Assembly (NCBI GenBank): GCA_035712345.1
Contig: DASTAY010000045.1
Location: 1 to 64,000, forward strand
Source of the DNA: VRUE01 sp035712345
Lineage (GTDB): Bacteria > Actinomycetota > Thermoleophilia > Solirubrobacterales > 70-9
Length of the DNA stretch: 64,000 nucleotides
Direction of reading: 5' to 3'
Shown in pieces: positions 61,196 to 64,000 of this stretch (position 1 is its first letter; the number at the start of each line of letters is the position of its first letter). The notes below the pieces were generated by a model. That model saw only the letters and a list, made by a program, of their open reading frames with translations, was not told the origin of the DNA and did not search any database. A program made the position numbers and the translations under genes.

Positions 61196-61585
61196 ATGGC
61201 GAAAGAGTTGACGATCGGCGAAGCGGCGCGGCGCCTGGGCGTGAGCGCCGACACGCTGCGGCGCTGGGACAGGGCGGGGACGCTGCGCACGACGCGGGAC
61301 GCGCGCAACCGCCGCCTGGTCCCGATCGAGGAGGTCGAGCGGCTCGGCGCGCCGCCGGCCCGCCATGCCGCCGGCGACTCCCTCTCCGCCCGCAACCGCT
61401 TCACCGGCACCGTGCGCTCGATCGAGGCCGACGGCGTGATGGCGCTGGTCGAGATCGAGGCAGGCCCCCACCTGATCACCGCCGCAATCACGCGTGACGC
61501 CGTCGAGGAGCTCGGCCTGGCCCCCGGGCTGAGCGCGACGGCCACGGTCAAGGCGACGTCGGTGATGATCCAACGGGAGGCGTGA
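61196..61585 (+). CDS. MerR-type helix-turn-helix protein with a C-terminal Mop (TOBE) domain
   Basis: 129 residues. The N-terminus LTIGEAARRLGVSADTLRRWDRAGTLRTTRDARNRRLVPIEEVERL is a MerR-like DNA-binding domain; the C-terminus RNRFTGTVRSIEADGVMALVEIEAGPHLITAAITRDAVEELGL is a molybdopterin/molybdate-binding Mop fold. It should sense molybdate. ATG 61196 is chosen over ATG 61166 because the helix-turn-helix begins there and the inverted repeat ends there. Its stop overlaps the modA start. Confidence 0.88.
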   Translation: MAKELTIGEAARRLGVSADTLRRWDRAGTLRTTRDARNRRLVPIEEVERLGAPPARHAAGDSLSARNRFTGTVRSIEADGVMALVEIEAGPHLITAAITRDAVEELGLAPGLSATATVKATSVMIQREA

Positions 61586-62358
61586 TGCGCCTGCCGCCGG
61601 CCGCGCGACTCCCCGCGGCCCTCGCGCTCCTCGTCCTGGCGATCCCGTGCGTCCTCCTTGCGCTCGCCGGCTGCGGCGGGACGGAGAGCGGCACCACGCT
61701 GACCGTGCTCGCCGCCTCCTCGCTGAGCGGAGCGCTGGGCGAATACGCGCAGGGGTTCCACGCCGCCACCGTGCGCACCTCGTTCGCCGGCTCGGATCAG
61801 CTCGCCGCCCAGATCCGCCAGGGCGCGCCGGCCGACGTCTTCGCCTCGGCCGATACCGGCTACCCGCAGCAGCTCTACCGCGAGGGCCTGGTCGAGAGAC
61901 CGCGCGTATTCGCCCGCAACCGGCTGGTCGCGGTCACCGCCGACGGCGACATCGGCTCGCTCGCCGGCCTCGCCAAGCCTGGGATCAAGGTCGTGATCGG
62001 CGACCCCAGCGTGCCCGTCGGCGAGTACACCCGCGTCGTGCTCGCCCGCCTGCCGGCCGCCGAGCGGCGTCGCATCCTCGCCAACGTCCGCTCCGAAGAA
62101 CCCGAGGTCAGCTCGGTCCTCGCCAAGGTCTCCGACGGCGCCGCCGACGCCGGCTTCGTATACGCCACCGACGCCAAGGCCGCGGCCGCCGAGACGCGAA
62201 CCATCCGCCTGCCCGAGCGCCTGCAGCCGGAGGTCGCCTACGCGGCGGCGGTCGTGCGCGACAGCCCCCATCCGGCGGCTGCGCGGCGCTACCTCGCCGG
62301 CCTGCGCTCCGGCGCAGGCGCCGCCGCGCTGCGACGCAGCGGCTTCCTGCCGCCATGA
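61582..62358 (+). CDS. modA: Molybdate ABC transporter substrate-binding lipoprotein
   Basis: 258 residues. A lipobox LALAGCGG ends the signal peptide, so the protein is tethered to the outer membrane face. LTVLAASSLSGALGEYA, FAGSDQLAAQIRQGAPADVFASADT and DAGFVYATDAKA are ModA signatures for molybdate binding. GTG 61582 or ATG 61585; its stop TGA overlaps modB ATG (ATGA). The operon order regulator-modA-modB-modC is canonical. Confidence 0.93.
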   Translation: MMRLPPAARLPAALALLVLAIPCVLLALAGCGGTESGTTLTVLAASSLSGALGEYAQGFHAATVRTSFAGSDQLAAQIRQGAPADVFASADTGYPQQLYREGLVERPRVFARNRLVAVTADGDIGSLAGLAKPGIKVVIGDPSVPVGEYTRVVLARLPAAERRRILANVRSEEPEVSSVLAKVSDGAADAGFVYATDAKAAAAETRTIRLPERLQPEVAYAAAVVRDSPHPAAARRYLAGLRSGAGAAALRRSGFLPP

Positions 62359-63166
62359 GGCTGCGCTCGCCCTTCGGCGTCCTCTGTCTCCTCGCGCTGG
62401 CGCTCGCGATCGCCTTCCTCGTCCTGCCGATCGTCTCGATCTTCGCTGACGTCAGCCCGGCCCGCCTGGTCGAGGCGCTCGGCGAAGAGGGCGCCCGGGA
62501 AGCGCTCTGGCTGAGCCTGCGCACGAGCGCGATCGCGATGGCGATCGTGATCGTCCTCGGCACTCCCGCCGCCTACCTGCTGGGCGGGCGGCGGTTCCGC
62601 GGGCGGGCCGTGCTGATCACGGCGATCGAGCTGCCGCTGGTCGTCCCGCCCGCCGTCGCCGGCATCGGGCTGCTTGCCGCCTTCGGCCCGCGTGGCATCC
62701 TCGGCGACGCGGTCGAAGGCGCCGGGGTCGAGCTCGTCTTCGAGACGGCCGGCGTGGTCGTCGCCCTGGTCTTCGTCTCGGCGCCGTTCTACCTGCGCCA
62801 GGCGATCGCCGCCTTCGGCGCGCTCGACCGGCGCCCGCTGGAAGCGGCGCGGACGCTCGGCGCCGGGCCGTTCCGCGCCTTCGCGACGGTGGCGCTGCCC
62901 GGCGCCCGCGAGGGGCTCGCGTCCGGGCTGGCCCTGGCCTGGGGCCGTGCCCTCGGCGAGTTCGGCGCGACGCTGCTCTTCGCCGGCTCCCTGCCGGGCG
63001 CCACCCGGACGCGCCGCTGGCGATCTTCGCCGATTTCAGCGAACCGGAAGGCTTCGTTGCCGCCCTGGCCCTCTCCGCGGTGCTGATCGTGGTCGCCGCG
63101 GCGCTGCTGCTCTCGGTGAAGCTGTTCGGCCGCGCCGAGCCCCTGGAAGCGGGGCGAGCGCGATGA
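62355..63166 (+). pseudogene. modB: Molybdate ABC transporter permease modB, frame-disrupted near its 3' end
   Basis: From ATG 62355 the frame reads a normal ModB through LPLVVPPAVAGIGLLAAFGP and the EAA loop ARTLGAGPFRAFATVALPGAREGLASG up to GRALGEFGATLLFAGSLPGATRT, then runs into RRWRSSP and stops at 63086. In another frame from about 63012 the expected end continues: PLAIFADFSEPEGFVAALALSAVLIVVAAALLL and stops at 63166, overlapping the modC start. One missing base near 63003-63012 explains it; a sequencing or assembly indel is as likely as real inactivation. Confidence 0.85.
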
Positions 63167-63816
63167 GCGACGGCCTGGCGCTGGAGGCGGCGTTGCCGCT
63201 GCGCGACTGCACCCTCGAGGTCTCGCTCGAGATCGCGCCCGGCGAGCGGCTCGCGCTGATGGGACGCTCGGGGGCCGGCAAGACCAGCCTCCTGCGCATC
63301 GCCGCCGGCCTCCTCGACCCGCGCTCGGGGCGCGTCTCGCTGGGCGGCGAGACCTGGCTGGACACCGCGGCGGGCATCGACCTCCCGCCGGAGCGGCGGC
63401 GCTGCGGCCTGCTCTTCCAGGAGTACGCGCTCTTCCCCTGCATGAACGCCTGGCGCAACGTCGCCTACTCGTTGCGCCGGCCGCGCGGCGAGCGGCGCCG
63501 ACGGGCGCTGGAGCTGCTCGGGCGCTTCGGCGTCGGCCACGTCGCCGAGGCGGCGCCGGCCGCGCTCTCCGGCGGCGAGCGCCAGCGCGTCGCTCTCGCC
63601 CGCGCCCTCGCCGCCGAGCCGCGGGCGCTGCTGCTCGACGAGCCGCTGGCGGCGCTCGACCCCGCGACGCGGAGCAGCGCGCGCCGCGAGCTCGACGCCC
63701 TGCTCGCGGCGATGGAGATCCCGGTCGCGATCGTCACCCACTCCCCCGAGGACGCGGCGCGGCTCGCCGACCGCACCGCGGTCATCGAGCGCGGGCGAGT
63801 GGCCGCGCCAGGGTAG
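63163..63816 (+). CDS. modC: Molybdate ABC transporter ATPase, lacking the C-terminal TOBE domain
   Basis: 217 residues. Walker A is LMGRSGAGKTSLLRIAAG, the Q-loop LFQEYALF, ABC signature LSGGERQRVALARALA, Walker B ALLLDEPLAALD and the H-loop ITHSP. Typical ModC is about 350 residues with a C-terminal Mop/TOBE domain; this one ends just after the H-loop region, so molybdate regulation falls to the separate Mop protein. ATG 63163 overlaps the modB stop. Confidence 0.93.
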   Translation: MSDGLALEAALPLRDCTLEVSLEIAPGERLALMGRSGAGKTSLLRIAAGLLDPRSGRVSLGGETWLDTAAGIDLPPERRRCGLLFQEYALFPCMNAWRNVAYSLRRPRGERRRRALELLGRFGVGHVAEAAPAALSGGERQRVALARALAAEPRALLLDEPLAALDPATRSSARRELDALLAAMEIPVAIVTHSPEDAARLADRTAVIERGRVAAPG

Positions 63817-63927
63817 ACGAGCTTGGGACCCCGTCTCCACCCGAAGCCGCCCTAAGAAGCGAAATCCCGAAGATTGGATCTAAACAAAGGTCTCTTTAGG
63901 TTGCTATAACTTAAAAGGACTCCTGTT
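63817..63927. other. AT-rich junction and promoter region
   Basis: Base composition drops sharply after about 63850. TATAAC (63905-63910) is a -10-like hexamer and AAAGGA (63913-63918) a ribosome site for the gene at 63928. CTAAA (63880-63884) with TTTAG (63895-63899) and AAGATTGG (63870-63877) with CCAATCTT (63933-63940) are inverted repeats flanking the promoter. The change in composition suggests a boundary with foreign DNA. Confidence 0.55.
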
Positions 63928-64000
63928 ATGACCCAATCTTTAGGAAAGAATCCATTTCGCCCCGGCGTCGGTACCAAGCCTCTCCACTTGGCGGGGCGCG
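63928..64000 (+). CDS. N-terminus of an AAA-type ATP-binding protein, partial
   Basis: The 24 codons before the window ends read MTQSLGKNPFRPGVGTKPLHLAGR. The NPF-P-G-G--P--LAGR pattern is the common start of ATP-binding proteins of the AAA family linked to mobile or defence loci in actinobacteria. The codons are less GC-rich than elsewhere at the start and the upstream region is AT-rich. Too little is visible to name the protein. Confidence 0.55.
   Translation, partial: MTQSLGKNPFRPGVGTKPLHLAGR

Overview
The window is chromosomal DNA from a very GC-rich, Gram-positive-type actinobacterium. Gene style (many GTG starts, 4-nt ATGA/GTGA overlaps, secreted beta-propellers with repeated SPDGRNVY words, DUF4235 and DUF892-type stress proteins, GTTT-N15-GGGTA promoters) suggests Thermoleophilia/Solirubrobacterales or a relative. 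This is an inference from style; no rRNA or tRNA gene is visible to confirm it. There is no prophage, CRISPR array or insertion sequence.

Layout. 1-1.75 kb: 5' two thirds of lon. 1.9-13.3 kb: mixed housekeeping and secreted genes: NhaA-DsbA fusion, small secreted protein, secreted lipase, aldo/keto reductase, sulfatase plus beta-propeller, SDR, VOC protein, an unusual acylphosphatase-LigD phosphoesterase fusion, and a sigma factor/zinc anti-sigma/membrane protein operon. 13.2-16 kb: methyltransferase/TetR pair, membrane protein, PAP2 phosphatase. 16.2-24.5 kb: a KstR2-like TetR regulator heading a translationally coupled catabolic operon (metallo-lactonase-like, acyl-CoA ligase, APC permease, two crotonase-fold enzymes, amidohydrolase) facing an acyl-CoA dehydrogenase; the substrate cannot be read from sequence. 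24.6-34.6 kb: LLM oxidoreductase, DoxX, folE, sulfite/nitrite reductase, ferredoxin, a cysteine-rich (probably Fe-S) regulator with a clear operator, an A2-type cytochrome oxidase subunit I without subunit II beside it, ClC channel, MarR.

34.6-43.4 kb looks like a stress block: topoisomerase IB, DUF4235, flavoprotein, DUF7218-like protein, zinc alcohol dehydrogenase, an SDR fused to two DUF892 ferritin-like domains, nucleotidyltransferase, metallophosphoesterase, an acidic protein, a membrane-tethered UspA-like protein and a small conserved protein. Four of these transcription units, plus the lipase at 4.36 kb, carry the same GTTT-N15/16-GGGTA(A/G) promoter, the pattern known for SigB/SigF general-stress sigma factors. 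Several are spaced to give leaderless mRNAs.

43.4-60.2 kb is carbon metabolism: enolase-superfamily enzyme, pyruvate-oxidase-like TPP enzyme, a gluconate-2-dehydrogenase-subunit-3-like/GMC oxidoreductase pair, SDR, GH15 glucanase; then on the minus strand a D-2-hydroxyacid dehydrogenase coupled to a second TPP enzyme, two MFS proteins and an acetate permease. Together these could convert hydroxyacids to pyruvate to acetate and move acetate across the membrane (inference). 60.4-63.8 kb: Crp/Fnr-like regulator and a molybdate operon (Mop-domain regulator, modA, frame-disrupted modB, short modC). At the right edge the DNA abruptly becomes AT-rich and a new gene starts that resembles the N-terminus of AAA-type ATPases: probably the border of acquired DNA.

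Two near-identical long palindromes (1.8 and 10.3 kb) and several other dyads lie at gene ends and act plausibly as terminators.
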